From positions 70,038,141-70,102,140 of the forward strand of contig NC_092809.1 of the NCBI RefSeq assembly GCF_040954645.1: a stretch of 64,000 bases of DNA. The letters are read 5' to 3'. Under the pieces are notes generated by a model. The model saw only the letters and a program-made list of their open reading frames with translations. It was not told the DNA's origin and ran no database searches. This stretch comes from Diabrotica undecimpunctata. Lineage: Eukaryota > Arthropoda > Insecta > Coleoptera > Chrysomelidae. The first letter of the stretch is position 1. Each line of letters begins with the position of its first letter. The position numbers and the translations under genes were made by a program. This document shows, one piece after another, positions 11,320 to 22,229 of this stretch.

Positions 11320-12020
11320 AGAATTCCTGAAGCATCTCAAGTTTCTCTCTTGAATTTATCAAATTTAAAAACAGATGCTTGGTATAGGAATATGATAGAG
11401 AAAATTATAGTTAATCCTAACTTATATCCTGCTTTTAAGGTTCAGGACATGTTCTTTATAAATATGTTTTATCTAGATCAAAGTTTTCTGAGTCGTCTCC
11501 AGAATGTAAAATTTTTGTTCCTTCTCCACATAGGAAGGAAATTTTGCGAATGTATCATGATGATCCTACAGCTGCTCATTTAGTTGTCTTTAAAACCCTT
11601 TCTAGGTTTTCAGAATTGTATTACTGGCCTAAAATGAGATCTTTTTTGTGAACTATGTTCATAAATGTAAAGTGTGTGCTTCTTGCAAGCCTTTATAGAA
11701 TATTTTTCCTGTCTTTAATGAAGTTCAGAAGAGAATAGGTCACTCTTACAATACCAACACTAAACGCTACAATTTATGTAGACGTGATGTAAAATTTCAT
11801 TTAAGTGCTAAAGTCCGGAAGAAAAATAACATCCCTTCAGAAGCTGTAGATGATTTTTCTGCTAAATTAGCTCTCAAATTTATTCCTATATTATACATAA
11901 AGTTTTATCTTCTTTGGTATATAATCTTAGGGATCTAGATGGTAAAGACCTTGATAATTTTCATGTGCAAGATATTAAGTTAGATGTTACTGATTCTAGT
12001 GATGATGAGTCTCAATAATG
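11320..12020 (+). pseudogene. Integrase remnants (zinc domain and C-terminal domain)
   Basis: The first part carries the N-terminal H2C2 zinc-domain pattern: 'PSPHRKEILRMYHDDPTAAH' near 11520-11580, then 'YYWPKMR' near 11620 and a Cys pair near 11665-11690. The second part starts at about 11705 and reads like the basic C-terminal domain ('RYNLCRRDVKFHLSAKVRKK' near 11765-11820), ending in an acidic 'DSSDDESQ' before the stop at 12016. The DDE catalytic core expected between them is absent. Several frame changes occur. Confidence 0.75.
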
Positions 12021-12212
12021 TTGTATAATATGGTAATGCATTATTTTTTATTATTTTATCTCTTTATATTGTGATATTTGTCTAGTTGTGATAAACATAT
12101 TAATCTTATTTATTTGACATAACCCTAACTGTTTATATATTCCTATTATTTTACTTTGGGTTATTGTTTTTGATTTTGATACAATTAAAAGCCTCATCCA
12201 GCACTTTATGTA

Positions 12213-12616
12213 TGACAACAAATATCAAATTGATTGGCCATATTGGATTTCAACAATTGGTCAGGACATACAGCCACGTGTGACTGCAGCTCTCCAGAAG
12301 CCACAACTTAATTGGAGGTCCTAACAGCTAGAACACACAAGCAGCCCATCGAAGCAATAAGTAGCACTTATTAACTGTTAAGCTTTGGCAGGGTTAATTA
12401 TTGTTTTTTTATTTTTTTAAATAATTATGTTTGGTTAAAATTTGTCTTATTTGCTATCAGCTGAGAACTCAGGTTCAATCCCCAGTTTAAGACAAGACGA
12501 ACTCACCCTTGAGATCCTGAGCTAGTCAAGGTATAGACGATAAGCTTTCATGGTTGATTGAAGTATTATTTTTACAATAGTACTTCAATTCTCTTTGGTA
12601 GTCTTATTGTTACACT
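12213..12616 (+). repeat. 3' LTR of Gypsy-type element
   Basis: Direct copy of the 5' LTR with about 17 scattered substitutions. No clear polypurine tract precedes it. LINE coding sequence starts immediately after position 12616. Confidence 0.85.
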
Positions 12617-12711
12617 TATAGAAGTAATCAGTAACCAAGAAGATGTACCAGAAGTCCTTACAGAAGAAGTAGAATCGACAATTGCAAAAATAAAAAGCAG
12701 TAAAGCAGCTA

Positions 12712-12970
12712 AACCGAATAAGATGGGCGGGCCACGTACTAAGATCGACTGACGAAAGACTCCTGAACGCCACATTCTGGGAAAGGCCCGATGGCAGCAG
12801 GTCAGTTGGTTGCAGAAGAAAGAGATGGAACGACGTAGTAGCCATTGATCTACGCAAAATGGGAATACAGCAATAGGAAATAGCTGCTCAGGACCGACAA
12901 CAGTGGAGGGAAGTAGACGTGGCCAAGACTCACATAGAGTTGTAGAACCAAATGATGATGATGATGATGA
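12712..12970 (+). mobile_element. Nested 5'-truncated LINE 3' end, (ATG)n tail
   Basis: A 259-bp insertion interrupts the host LINE. It is bounded by an exact 11-bp duplication TAAAGCAGCTA (12701-12711 and 12971-12981). It encodes only the C-terminal end of a LINE protein ('IRWAGHVLRSTDERLLNA', 'RKRWNDVVAIDLRKMG', 'DRQQWREVDVAKTHIEL'). It finishes with an ATG trinucleotide tail, the 3' signature of this family. A related copy with the same tail lies on the minus strand at 54235-54454. Reading across the duplication restores the continuity of the host LINE. Confidence 0.9.
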
Positions 12971-13328
12971 TAAAGCAGCTAGAATAGATGATATAACAGT
13001 CAAACTGCTTAAATACGTTGGCAATAAAACCTGGAAAATCTTAGCAGGCATATTTACAAATTGCTTTAGATCGAGATGCATACCAGACCACTGGAATACA
13101 GCAAATATGATTCTCATTTATAAGAAAGGTTGCAAAGAGAATATCAAAAACTACAGACCTATAAGTCTACTACCAATAGTAAACAAGATATTCACAAAAA
13201 ACATCAACAACAAATTAACAAATGCATTAGATGCGGCACAGCCGAGACAACAAGCTGACTTTACAAGTGGATTCAGTACCATAAATTATATTTATACACT
13301 TCGATAACTAAAAGTAGAGCTAAAGAAT

Positions 13329-13871
13329 CTGGGCATAGATATATCAAGCAGACACGACCCAGTAAAGGACCTAAGGAGTCAGATCAACCAAGCATCCGCA
13401 TTGTCGGAATGTCTGCGGGAGATAGTCTGGTCAAATCCGTATATACGCACAGTTAGTAAAATTAGAATCTACAAGACTTGCAAACGACCGATCATGACAT
13501 ATGGCATAGAAGTGCGCGAAGATACCAACAAAACGAAACAGATGCTTAGGGTTGCCTAAATAAAAACCCTAAGAACAATAGTAGAGACAGGGTGAGAAAT
13601 ACAAACGTTAGAGAGCAGTGCAGAACTGAGAGATAAGATATTGTAAGATGGGGAAGGCAGCGTAAAAGGATGTGGTACGGTCATGTAAGACAAATGGATG
13701 AGAATAGACTCCCAAAAATTGCCCTAGAAAACAACTCGCCTGATTCAAGACCTCCCGGAAGACCACCTAAAAGATGGAGGGGTAGTTGGCAATCTACCTC
13801 CCAGGAAATTAACCAGAGGCAGCTTCAGAATTAAACAGATCGAAAGATCTCCAAGAAGTAGAAGAAGAAGA
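13329..13871 (+). mobile_element. Nested 5'-truncated RTE-like LINE, (GAA)n tail
   Basis: A 543-bp insertion is bounded by an exact 13-bp duplication AGAGCTAAAGAAT (13316-13328 and 13872-13884). It starts inside the post-RT region ('LGIDISSRHDPVKDLRSQ', 'SECLREIVWSNPYIRTVS', 'RPIMTYGIEV'). It ends in GAAGAAGAAGAAG. The same family is represented by the long copy at 40890-43850 and by the minus-strand fragment at 57752-58157. The coding frame is broken by several stops. Confidence 0.9.
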
Positions 13872-14924
13872 AGAGCTAAAGAATATGAAATACCTCTAGC
13901 ATTACCCTTCATAGATTTCGATTCTATATATCCAAGGCAGTAATAGAAGCTTTGACTAACCAGGGCATTGACAAACTGTACACAGAAATTTTAGCAAATA
14001 TATACAGACAAGCGCTAAGGTAAAAATTTATGAAAACACTCCAGAATTTCTACTACCAGAGGCGTCCGACAAGGAGACGCAATATCACCAAAGCTCTTCA
14101 CTGCAATTCTAGAAAATATATTCAGTAAAACAATCTGGGAGAACAAAGGAATATTCATTGATGGAGAATATATCAGCCATCTAAGATTTGTAGACGACAT
14201 CAATCTGATTGCTAATAATCCTGCAGAACTACAAGAACTTATAAGCGACCTAAATGCAGCTAGCAATAAAGTTGACTTAAAAATAAACTTGACAAAAAAA
14301 ACCATGTACAAATAGCTAGTGGATGTTCAAGATGTAATAATGAACAACACTGCACTTGAAACAGTAGACGAGTATGTACACCTGACAATTAATACATAAA
14401 TCTGGCTCCTTACTTTTAGAAATCAACAAAAGAATGAACCTAGCTTGAATATCTTTTGCTAGAAATTGAATTATATTCAAATCGAAGATGCCAATCCACC
14501 TGAAGAAAAATGCATTCGATCAGTGTATATTACCAATCATGACATATGGCTGCGAAGCTTGGACACTAAAGAAAGAGCTAATATCGAAACTCAAAGATAC
14601 TCAGAGGTCAATGGAGCGGTGCATGCTAGGTATAACAGAGAGAGATCGAAAAAGAATAGAATGAGTCAGACAGAAAACCAAGGTTATTGATGTAATCCAG
14701 AGAATTAAATCTTTAAAATGGCAGTGAGCGCGACATTTAGCGAGAAGAACTGAAAATGGGTGGTTCACTAAAATTACAGTCTGGTATCCAAGAGGCGTCA
14801 GGAGACCAAGAAGACGTCCAAATTTAAGATGGGACTATGACATAAGGCAACAAGCCGGTACAACATGGCACAGAAAAGCCAATTTTAGACAATCGTGGGC
14901 AGATATGAAGAATTAATATTTAAG

Positions 14925-17415
14925 GGAGACTACGCCATAATCGGTAGAGCTAAATTCAAATTCAGTAACAGGCAATGAGTTGGCCATAATATCTGCTAAG
15001 TCTTTGTTGGTAGGAACATACTTAACAACAAAATTTTCTGTAGTTACCATATCTTTTATAAAATGATGTTATACATTAATATGTTTTAAACGTTTTGTCT
15101 CATAAGTTGCCTATTTTTAGGCAACCTTGGTTGTCCTCAAAATTTTTAATAGTATATTGAAAATCAAATACTTATTTTTTTTTAAGTTAACGTAACGTAA
15201 CGTTAACGTAAAAACAAACCCTCAGTTATACACGTAGACAAAGCCAAATATTCGGATCTACTGCTACTAAAACCAACTAACAATTGCTTTTTATAACATT
15301 TTTAGTAAATTCATTGTATATTAAGACCAACTCGTTAATATAGCTCAAATAACGAATTACATTCATAAGATGCTTTTAATGGTTACTATATTAAGATTAT
15401 TTTAAAATCTACCAAAAAATGTCACTGTAAAACATACATACATACAAAAATCTATCAAGTACATCCTACCTTAAAATCGGTTTGAGCTTTTTTTTTAATT
15501 TGATTTAGCTTTCATTGGAATTTTTGTAATATTGCAATGTACCATGTAAATACGATTAACAATTTTTGTAACTAAATGTTTCTAGTTAACTTCTCTAAAT
15601 TTTTTTTTCATTGAAATACAAGCAAGGATCAATCTTAGACATTTTAAATACTAAATTACATAAATGCTTATTAATAGCTATATTATAGAATCCGGGAGTT
15701 TCTTCTAAACCGTATAAAGTTTTATACTATACCAGATTTAACATTGAGACCATCCGGTGGCCTTAAAAACACATCACTAGACACTGGACTTTTCAATAAA
15801 GCACTTTTAACATTAAGTTGATGAATATTCATATCTATAGCAATGGCTAACAGTAACCTCAGGCTGGTTTATCTAGCTACTGTTGCATACACGTCTCTGT
15901 GTTGTCTAATGCTGGCTGATGATAGCCTTCGGCCACTAATCAAGCTGTTTTCACTAACTGACCATTAACATTTTTCTTAACATAAACCAATCGTAAATAA
16001 GTGATTACGTCATCAGCCTTAGGTTCTATCAAAGTCGAGGTACCGTTGCTTTCTAACGCTAAAAGTTTCTTATCTATGGCCTCCTTACATCCATTCTCTA
16101 TTGAAATAGCTTTAGTGCAGTTTTTAGGTAATTTAGAAGGTAGACAGCCAGCGGATAAAACCATTATCATAGTCATCAAAGTAAGAAGGTATACTTCTAT
16201 CTCTTGAACTTTTACGTATCTCTCTTTTTTGATTACTGGCAGGTTGTAGTATTTTAATCTAATATAAATTAAAATAATTAATTTGAACAGGTTCAATAAT
16301 ATTTTGCTATCCGCATCTCTATGTTCCATCTCATAAACTGAAAGATTCAATTTCATCAAATCCAACGGAACGAGATGTTAAACACTGCTCGTTTTAGATG
16401 GTCACAGAGGCGGTATCCATTGTCACAATAGCCAATAAAAATCCATTTTCTTGATCAGCAAACTTCTTAGATCGATCTTCTTTAGTAATATATGCATAAA
16501 CATTACATGCAAATAATTTAATTTTGCTCATACCAGGTTTATAACCATACCAAACTTTAGCTTGTATATAGTCATTAGGCAATGTACTTATAAAAGTTTA
16601 ATTTTCTAAGTATACAGGAGTAAATACAGCTTCTTTTTAAAATGACTTGTTAAGACCTCTGTCTAAAATTAAACGTCTAGATTGATCTCAATAGTACGAT
16701 TGTATTTTTCCGCTTCTTCATTCTGCCCTGGATTCCTGAGTACGGAATATTGTATAGGTATTTCTTTACTAGTACAACAATCCTTAAAGCTTTTAGAACT
16801 ATTCTCCCTAGTATCATATCTCAAATAGTTTATTTTCATGTTAATTTTTTTTTAGTTAAAGTTAAAAAATTCCTAAATCATGTTTTCATTTCATTATTTA
16901 ATGTAATAATACTTAAAAGTATAACACTCCAAAATGGTTATCAATGAATGAAACAGCATCGAGCTTTCCAGTCTCTTGGGATGCTCTTTAAAAATGGATA
17001 ATGTGTGCTCACCTTTCAAGCATATCTCACATACTGAACTCACAGGAAGTCTACATCCGCTTGTGCCACAACTCAGGTATATCACGAACAATGTTAATCA
17101 TATCTGAATACAATTATATTTCTGTGAAATACGAATTAATTTTCCTGTAATAATTGTAGTATCACCCCTCATTATTTTTACCTCCTTATTTTTAAAAATC
17201 ACACGAAATTTTTTTTCTTCAATTTGTCTTACTGATAATAAGTTGTAAGAAAGATTGTCACAAACAAAAACATCATATAAAATAACTGAAAGTCCTTCTT
17301 TAAGTTTACTTGACGAACTACCTTGACATTTTGCTGCTACAGTTTTACCAACTGCTTTGGAATTAATCAAAAATTAAATATATTTCGACATAAATAGGTG
17401 ATTTGTACAACCACT
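14925..17415 (-). pseudogene. pol: Copia-type pol (protease, integrase, RT, RNase H)
   Basis: Minus-strand Ty1/Copia order is clear. The protease site 'ADSGCTNHL' is at 17410-17385. Then come a GAG-pre-integrase zinc domain ('CEICLKGEHT', about 17020) and the integrase C-terminal core ('NPGQNEEAEKYNRTIEINLD', about 16730-16680; 'FGMVINLV..KLN', about 16550). The RT start 'GCKEAIDKKLLALESNGTST' is at about 16105-16045, followed by 'DMNIHQLNVKSALL' (about 15830) and the RNase H end ('KHINV', 'KYVPTNKDLADIMANSLP', about 15095-14985). Many stops and frameshifts; the YVDD region is not recognisable. The gene is continuous with the gag part beyond the LINE inserted at 17426-18203. Confidence 0.85.
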
Positions 17416-17425
17416 ATCCGCAACC

Positions 17426-18203
17426 TTCTTCTTCAAGTGCCATCTCCGCGGCGGAGGTCGGCAATCATCATAGCTTTTCAGACTTTTGAGACGGCTGCTC
17501 TGAAAAGTTCATTTGATGTACATCCGTACCACTCTCTCAGGTTGCGCGGCCATGACATTCTACGCCTCCCTATGCTTCTCTTTTCTTGGATCTTTCCCTG
17601 TATAATCAGTTGGAGCAAGGTGTATTTCTCTCCACTTGTAATATGTCCGAGATATTCCAATTTTCTTGTTTTAATTATATTTAAAACTTCTATTTCTTTA
17701 TTCATCCTTCTCAGAACCTCTTTGTTTGTGATGTGTTCTGTCCACGATATTTTCAGAATTCTTCTATACACCCACAGCTCGAATGATTCCAGTTTTTTTC
17801 ATTGATGTCGCATTCAAGGTCCAAGATTCCATTCCATAAAATAGAGTCGAAAAAACATAGCAGCTCGCCAACCTAACTCTTAGTTCCAATTTTAAATCCG
17901 TCGTACATAGCACTCTTCTCATTTTGTTGAAATTTGCTTTAGCCTTTTCTATTCTAATTTTGATCTCCTGAGTATAATCATTTGTGAAGTTAATTATTGT
18001 TCCCAGATATGCATATTTGTCCACTTGTTCGACGTTGGTTCCGTTTATTAGAAGATTCTCGTTATTTCTTTGAGTTTTCGATATTCTCATAAATTTAGTC
18101 TTCTTGACATTCATTGTTAGACCATACTCTTTTCCATACTCCGCTATTCTCGTCACCAGTCTCTGAAGATCTTCAATATTTTCGGCTAAGATCACAGTGT
18201 CGC
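17426..18203 (-). mobile_element. LINE inserted in the Copia element, (GAA) tail
   Basis: A 778-bp minus-strand LINE is bounded by an exact 10-bp duplication ATCCGCAACC (17416-17425 and 18204-18213). Its 5' truncation falls inside the RT catalytic block, so only the last Asp of YADD remains, followed by 'TVILAENIEDLQRL'. Then come 'LTMNVKKTKFMRISKTQ', 'DKYAYLGTIINF', 'LFYGMESWTLNATSMKK' and, after one frameshift near 17765, 'RRILKISWTEHITNKEV' and 'RRRMSWPRNLREW'. It ends CTTGAAGAAGAA. Same family as 25024-26458 and 29392-29641. Apart from the frameshift the frames are fairly open, so it is a relatively young insertion. Confidence 0.92.
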
Positions 18204-18213
18204 ATCCGCAACC

Positions 18214-18992
18214 AGATGTACAATATTCAAAACATTTGAAGCACAGCTGACTGCAACTTTCTGTTTGGAGTGACTTTTTGATTTTTAGACAATCATTATG
18301 GACATTTCGAGTGAATGTGTCCCATTTCATGACGACAACGGCAAACTTTAAAAGTATTTGCCTTTATTTTTATATTTATTATGGCCATCAAAGGCATGCG
18401 AAAGAACATGTACACTATTAACTTCCTTTGTTTTAAAGAATTATCTTCGCTATTAAACTTTTTTAAAAAAATCTACAGTTACTTTTAATGGATCAGAACA
18501 AAATAAAATATTAATGAACGTTACAACTAAATTTATCAGGCATTGCAGCTAAAAGTGTGATGATCTTTTCACTATTATCTGATTTACCACCTGCATCATT
18601 TAGATTTTTTAAGATTTTATTAAAATCCACCAAAAACTCACACAAGTTGCCGTCTTTTTTAAGTACTAAGTTGTGCAACTTTCTCGAGATTTGTATTTAA
18701 CTAAAGACCTATCAACAGCTTTAAGAGCTTGCATTATAGCCATCGAATTTTCTTAGGTTTTAGTTATTTCCAAATAAATATCTGAACTGAACTAACTGAA
18801 TATCTAAACTAACTAAATAAAAATATCCTTTGCAGTTGAATCATTTTTAATAAAGTCTTTGTGCTTATTGTCAGTACTAGCAGGTTTCTCTTGAAAAAAA
18901 ATTAAAAACACCATGTCGTTCCAACGTTCTTTCTTGTGGAAATTTCCACGAAATATAAAACCGGCTTCTTTAAATTGTTTTACATTAGGCAT
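18214..18992 (-). pseudogene. gag: Copia-type gag
   Basis: The minus-strand gag probably starts at the ATG at 18992-18990 ('MPNVKQFKEAGF'), followed by a Trp-containing N-terminal segment. The central UBN2-type part is 'DGNLCEFLVDFNKILKNLND' with 'SEKIITLLAAMPDKF' (about 18650-18525), exactly the pattern of Copia gag. A basic segment and a decayed CCHC-type region follow near 18310-18220. Stops occur near 18815 and 18520. The LINE at 17426-18203 separates gag from the protease. A piggyBac transposase ends directly upstream, so the 5' leader has been disrupted. Confidence 0.8.
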
Positions 18993-18999
18993 ATTGGCA

Positions 19000-20560
19000 A
19001 ATTGATTGCTGGATGAAGCAATAACTAATTGACACACGAGCAAAAATTGTGAACAAAATTTTTTCCTACAAACTGCACTTTTAGCAGCACAAATTTTACT
19101 TTCTTTAAAACACCATCTTAAAAACACTTTTTTAAATTTCCGCAGCTGAGTGCATAACCTGTTTACATGATTGTTTGTTACAAATATGGCAGGAACCGAT
19201 GAATTTATTTTTTCCTGATGCATCTCTTTCAATTGCCGGACCTGAAGTAGCCTCCACAGGATATACTGGCCGACCGATAATAGCGATCTGGGTGCTATAA
19301 TTTCTCATTATTTGAATGTTACGATATCGATCTTCAATTGTTGGCATTGCAAGCTCTTTGCTCAATTTACGTATTAATAGCCGTCGGTGGTTGGTTTCTT
19401 TTGGCAGCATCTTATTATGTTCATAATAAATGAGGTATGAAGCGAGTGCGACAACGTCTAGCATGTTAAAAAACATGACCACTGGCCATCTCAGTGTGCG
19501 ACGTTGTGTAGTATATCTACTGATCATTTGGTCCATAGTGTCGATGTCAGCTTTATATTTATTATGATTTATGATAATATGGGGCTTCTTTTTAGCATCA
19601 TCGTTTACAGCCATGTTGGAATGCATCGTTAATAACAGTATAACTACTGCTTTTTTTTCGGTACGTAGGAGCACATTGTTACTTTTTATGGAATCCAAAG
19701 ACAGAAGAGCATACTTCTCTTGATTTATTCGGAGCCGTCACACTTGAAACGTAAGTTTTATTTTTCTTTAAAGTGCCAACCAAAGTTAACTTTTATGAAA
19801 GTAAGTGTTTGGCAAGAGATAATGTTGTTAAGTAATTATCCATGGTAACATTTCTACCACTGCCCCGTTACGCAGCTGCGAGCTCTTTCTTTACTCTTTC
19901 TACTTGATTTTTCTTTCGAACATTACTTGTGTTGCCTGAGTAAATGATGCAGTGCAAGTGATAAGCATTTTCAGCGTCGCAAATCCACCAAATCTTAATG
20001 TTATATTTGGCTGGCTTTGAAGGAATATACTGCGTAAACTTTGTCTGACCACGAAAAGGATAAAGTTGTTTATAGGTCGTTAAATTCTCCATCAGCTTAT
20101 ACATCTGATAAATTTGCTTTGAGCATTTTCCAGAGATCACAGTTCGGAGCAGCTTTATCTTCTTTTGCGCGTTACTAGCGTGTATTAGTGTCATCAAATC
20201 TAATAAACCGCATGATGTTTCAAAACCTTAAGAATGGATATAAATTTAAATGCCACATATCACTTGTATGATCGGAGTTTTGTTAACACCAGAGCAAATC
20301 AAAATAGCCATGAATGAGTATATTTCTTGTACAGTAACATTTTCACTCTCTCTTAGAATCTGGATACACTGCGTTGAATGCTGCGTACATCGACAAAGCC
20401 TTTTTATTTGTATGTCGAACGATAATATCTACCATATCTATGGTAAATATCTTCTTGGATGTGTCGTCGCTTATTGAATGTGTTACGGTACTTCGATGAG
20501 GACCACTTTGCTGATGCAATAGATTATGAGATGCAGTTTGCTCTTTGCCCTCGTCTTTTA
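19000..20560 (-). pseudogene. piggyBac-type transposase, copy 1
   Basis: DDE transposase of the piggyBac superfamily, minus strand. The N-terminal part is recognisable in pieces (20470-20250). Then comes 'KPAKYNIKIWWICDAENAYH' (about 20020-19960) with the first catalytic-region Asp. Next are 'RNVTMDNYLTTLSLAKHLLS' (about 19860-19800), 'TLVGTLKKNK' and 'DTMDQMISRYTTQRRTLRWP' (about 19555-19490), with the later catalytic Asp. A C-terminal Cys-rich finger follows (CHICNK..CK, continued after a frameshift as 'ESKICAAKSAVCRKKFC', about 19200-19030). A TGA/TAA-broken frame and one or more frameshifts inactivate it. It lies between the Copia gag and the LTR-like repeat, suggesting insertion in the Copia leader. 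Confidence 0.88.
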
Positions 20561-20760
20561 TAAAATATACATTTTGTTTACCTTGCGAATTCAGTCCTCG
20601 ATAGTTCCTCTATATAGAACCTTTCTGCCTATACGTGAATTTGACTCCGCCTTCGCGCAGCTCCATGGTCAGGAGTGTTTGAACTATCTCTAATAAGAAG
20701 GAAAGTTTTTGTGAGAACCGGGTGACGTCCTTGTAAAGCTTGTTTTCTCTATCCTTTGTA

Positions 20761-20866
20761 GCGGTAATGGATTTTGACAAAAGCTATGAGTCCTGCCGAT
20801 GCAAAACACAAGTTTTTCGAAGTGTTATTTACAAGGTCATAGCTCATATTAAAATCCATTACCTCC
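20761..20866. repeat. Imperfect inverted repeat near piggyBac 5' end
   Basis: GGTAATGGATTTT (20763-20775) faces AAAATCCATTACC (20851-20863), and the similarity extends inward over a shared AGCTATGA motif, giving arms of about 30 bp. It lies between the piggyBac coding remnant and the TTAA junction at 20999-21002. It could be part of the piggyBac subterminal region or a small foldback of its own. Confidence 0.45.
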
Positions 20867-20997
20867 ACGAGTTATAGCATGCCAATTCAATTACAAATGC
20901 TTCGAACACTCATTTTTGATTTACTGAGATAAACGTTAAGGAAACCATTTCAATTGCATAAATAATAACTTTGTTAAGGTTGGGTATGCCCACAAGG

Positions 20998-21159
20998 GTT
21001 AATAATAATATTACTAATGTTACACTTAATTAGAAGAGAAATAAGTTTTATTGTTTTATAAGTACAAGTGTACAGAGACCAGTAAGTCGCCAGTCAAACA
21101 AAAGAAAATGTGTTGACAACATACACAAAATAATTATAGTACTGAATTGTAAAGTAACA
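20998..21159 (-). repeat. LTR-like dispersed repeat, copy 2
   Basis: Homologous to 7776-7969 in the same orientation: minus strand from TGTTACTTTACAATTCAGTA through the TATAAAA and AATAAA motifs to ATTATTAACC. On the minus strand it is followed by CTTGTGGGCATACCC. This could be a degraded Copia-type primer-binding site (Copia elements use an internal initiator-tRNA-Met fragment, TTATGGGCCCAG). Alternatively the junction GGG-TTAA could be a piggyBac terminus at its TTAA target. As 5' LTR of the Copia element at 14925-18992 the position and strand fit. Confidence 0.5.
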
Positions 21160-21169
21160 GATACTATCG

Positions 21170-22225
21170 TTACAACTTCTTCCTTTACAAAAATTGTGAT
21201 ATGAAGCACATGTACCAATATTAAGTTAAATTAAAATAAAGAGTTTAACAACAAGTTTAATTTTGCGCAAAGACTTCTTATAGTTTTCCAAAGTTTTGTC
21301 AAGCTAATTATTCAATTTTTTTAATAAATCCTAAAGAAATAAATAAAGTAACGTAATAAACTGTTACAAAGTATTTTACATATTTGACGTGAGAAAACAC
21401 AAAACAAGGAAGTTTTACAAGAAAGAAAAATAACAGAATATAAATCAAATATATTATATGAAATCCTACTTAATACGAACAAAAACAGTTTTCCCTTTAA
21501 AACAAAATTTTCCACTCCTTTTTGAATACATAGCACTTTCTTAATATAAATAACTCGTATACTGTATCAACGGATTAAAATTAATATACCCGTAATAATA
21601 ACACCCTTTCCTTAAAAGACTCTTATGTCTATTGTCCCTATAAATTCAACAAATTTGAATGGAATTTATCTCAAGAAAGCATTCAGAATATTCCACAATG
21701 AGTTTCTGATGCTTAACGTAAATCAAAACACTCTAATTTAGTATAATTAGGAAAGTTTTCGGAAGTTCTAATTGTCTTTTTTGTTTGATTGAAGTTGTAT
21801 GTGGAAGTTTCGATTCGAGAAAACAACCCGAGAAGATTTACTTGGATTATTGCGAGTGTTTTAATAGAGAAATGCCCTATCCTTTTCTCTTATCCGTTTT
21901 CTTTTTATCTAGTGTGACTTTTTTACAAATTAAACTTATTTTGTGGTTTATACAGATACAACTCTACAAAAATATAACAAACGGCATAATATGAAGAATG
22001 TAAAATTTTAACCAATGTGTTTTACTGATAAACATTGGGTTCCAATTAGTTACAGTAAATCACTTTTTTTTATTTAGATAATTGCATCAACCAGATGGCC
22101 ACTACCGACATTTATTTTTATTTATTTTATTACTTTAGCGTATGGCATTTCGACACATCAACAATATTACAATAAACATTACATTAAACGTAAAAATTGA
22201 CTTGATTTAAAAATACTTAAATCAT
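21170..22225. other. AT-rich stretch without recognisable features
   Basis: No coding or RNA signal that I can support. An A/T-rich run near 22105-22135 may be the 3' tail of the minus-strand LINE to its right. Confidence 0.4.
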
Positions 22226-22229
22226 GCCC

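Larger units (their letters stand above)
8737..12616 (+). mobile_element. LTR retrotransposon (Ty3/Gypsy type), internally deleted
   Basis: Two direct LTRs (8737-9136 and 12213-12616) bound an internal region in gag, protease, integrase-remnant order. The element is only 3.9 kb: reverse transcriptase, RNase H and the catalytic core of integrase are missing. Roughly 17 differences between the aligned 391-bp LTR cores, counted by eye, suggest an old insertion. The right LTR runs straight into LINE coding sequence at 12617, while the left flank is a tandem repeat, so no clean target duplication is visible. All internal frames are broken; the element could move only if supplied with proteins in trans. 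Confidence 0.85.
12617..14922 (+). mobile_element. LINE with two nested LINE insertions
   Basis: This non-LTR retrotransposon RT has been split by two later insertions (12712-12970 and 13329-13871). Host blocks in order: 'VESTIAKIKSSKAA' (12680-12711), 'NTANMILIYKKGCKENIKNY' and 'RPISLLPIVNKIF' (13090-13200), then motif A region 'ALPFIDFDS' (about 13900). After these come 'GVRQGDAISPKLFTAILE' (14060-14115), 'LRFVDDINLIANN' as catalytic block C (14180-14220), and the C-terminal tail 'YPRGVRRPRRRPNLRWD' (14790-14840) ending 'WADMKN' with a stop near 14917. The catalytic FADD is FVDD. Stops and frameshifts make it dead. Its 3' end abuts the end of the Copia pol gene; its 5' part is missing at the Gypsy LTR. 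Confidence 0.85.

Noticed and set aside
8737..12621. A 5-bp target duplication for the Gypsy element (TTTAT left, TTATA right)
   Set aside because: The flanking bases do not match, and the AT-rich flanks make a partial match meaningless.
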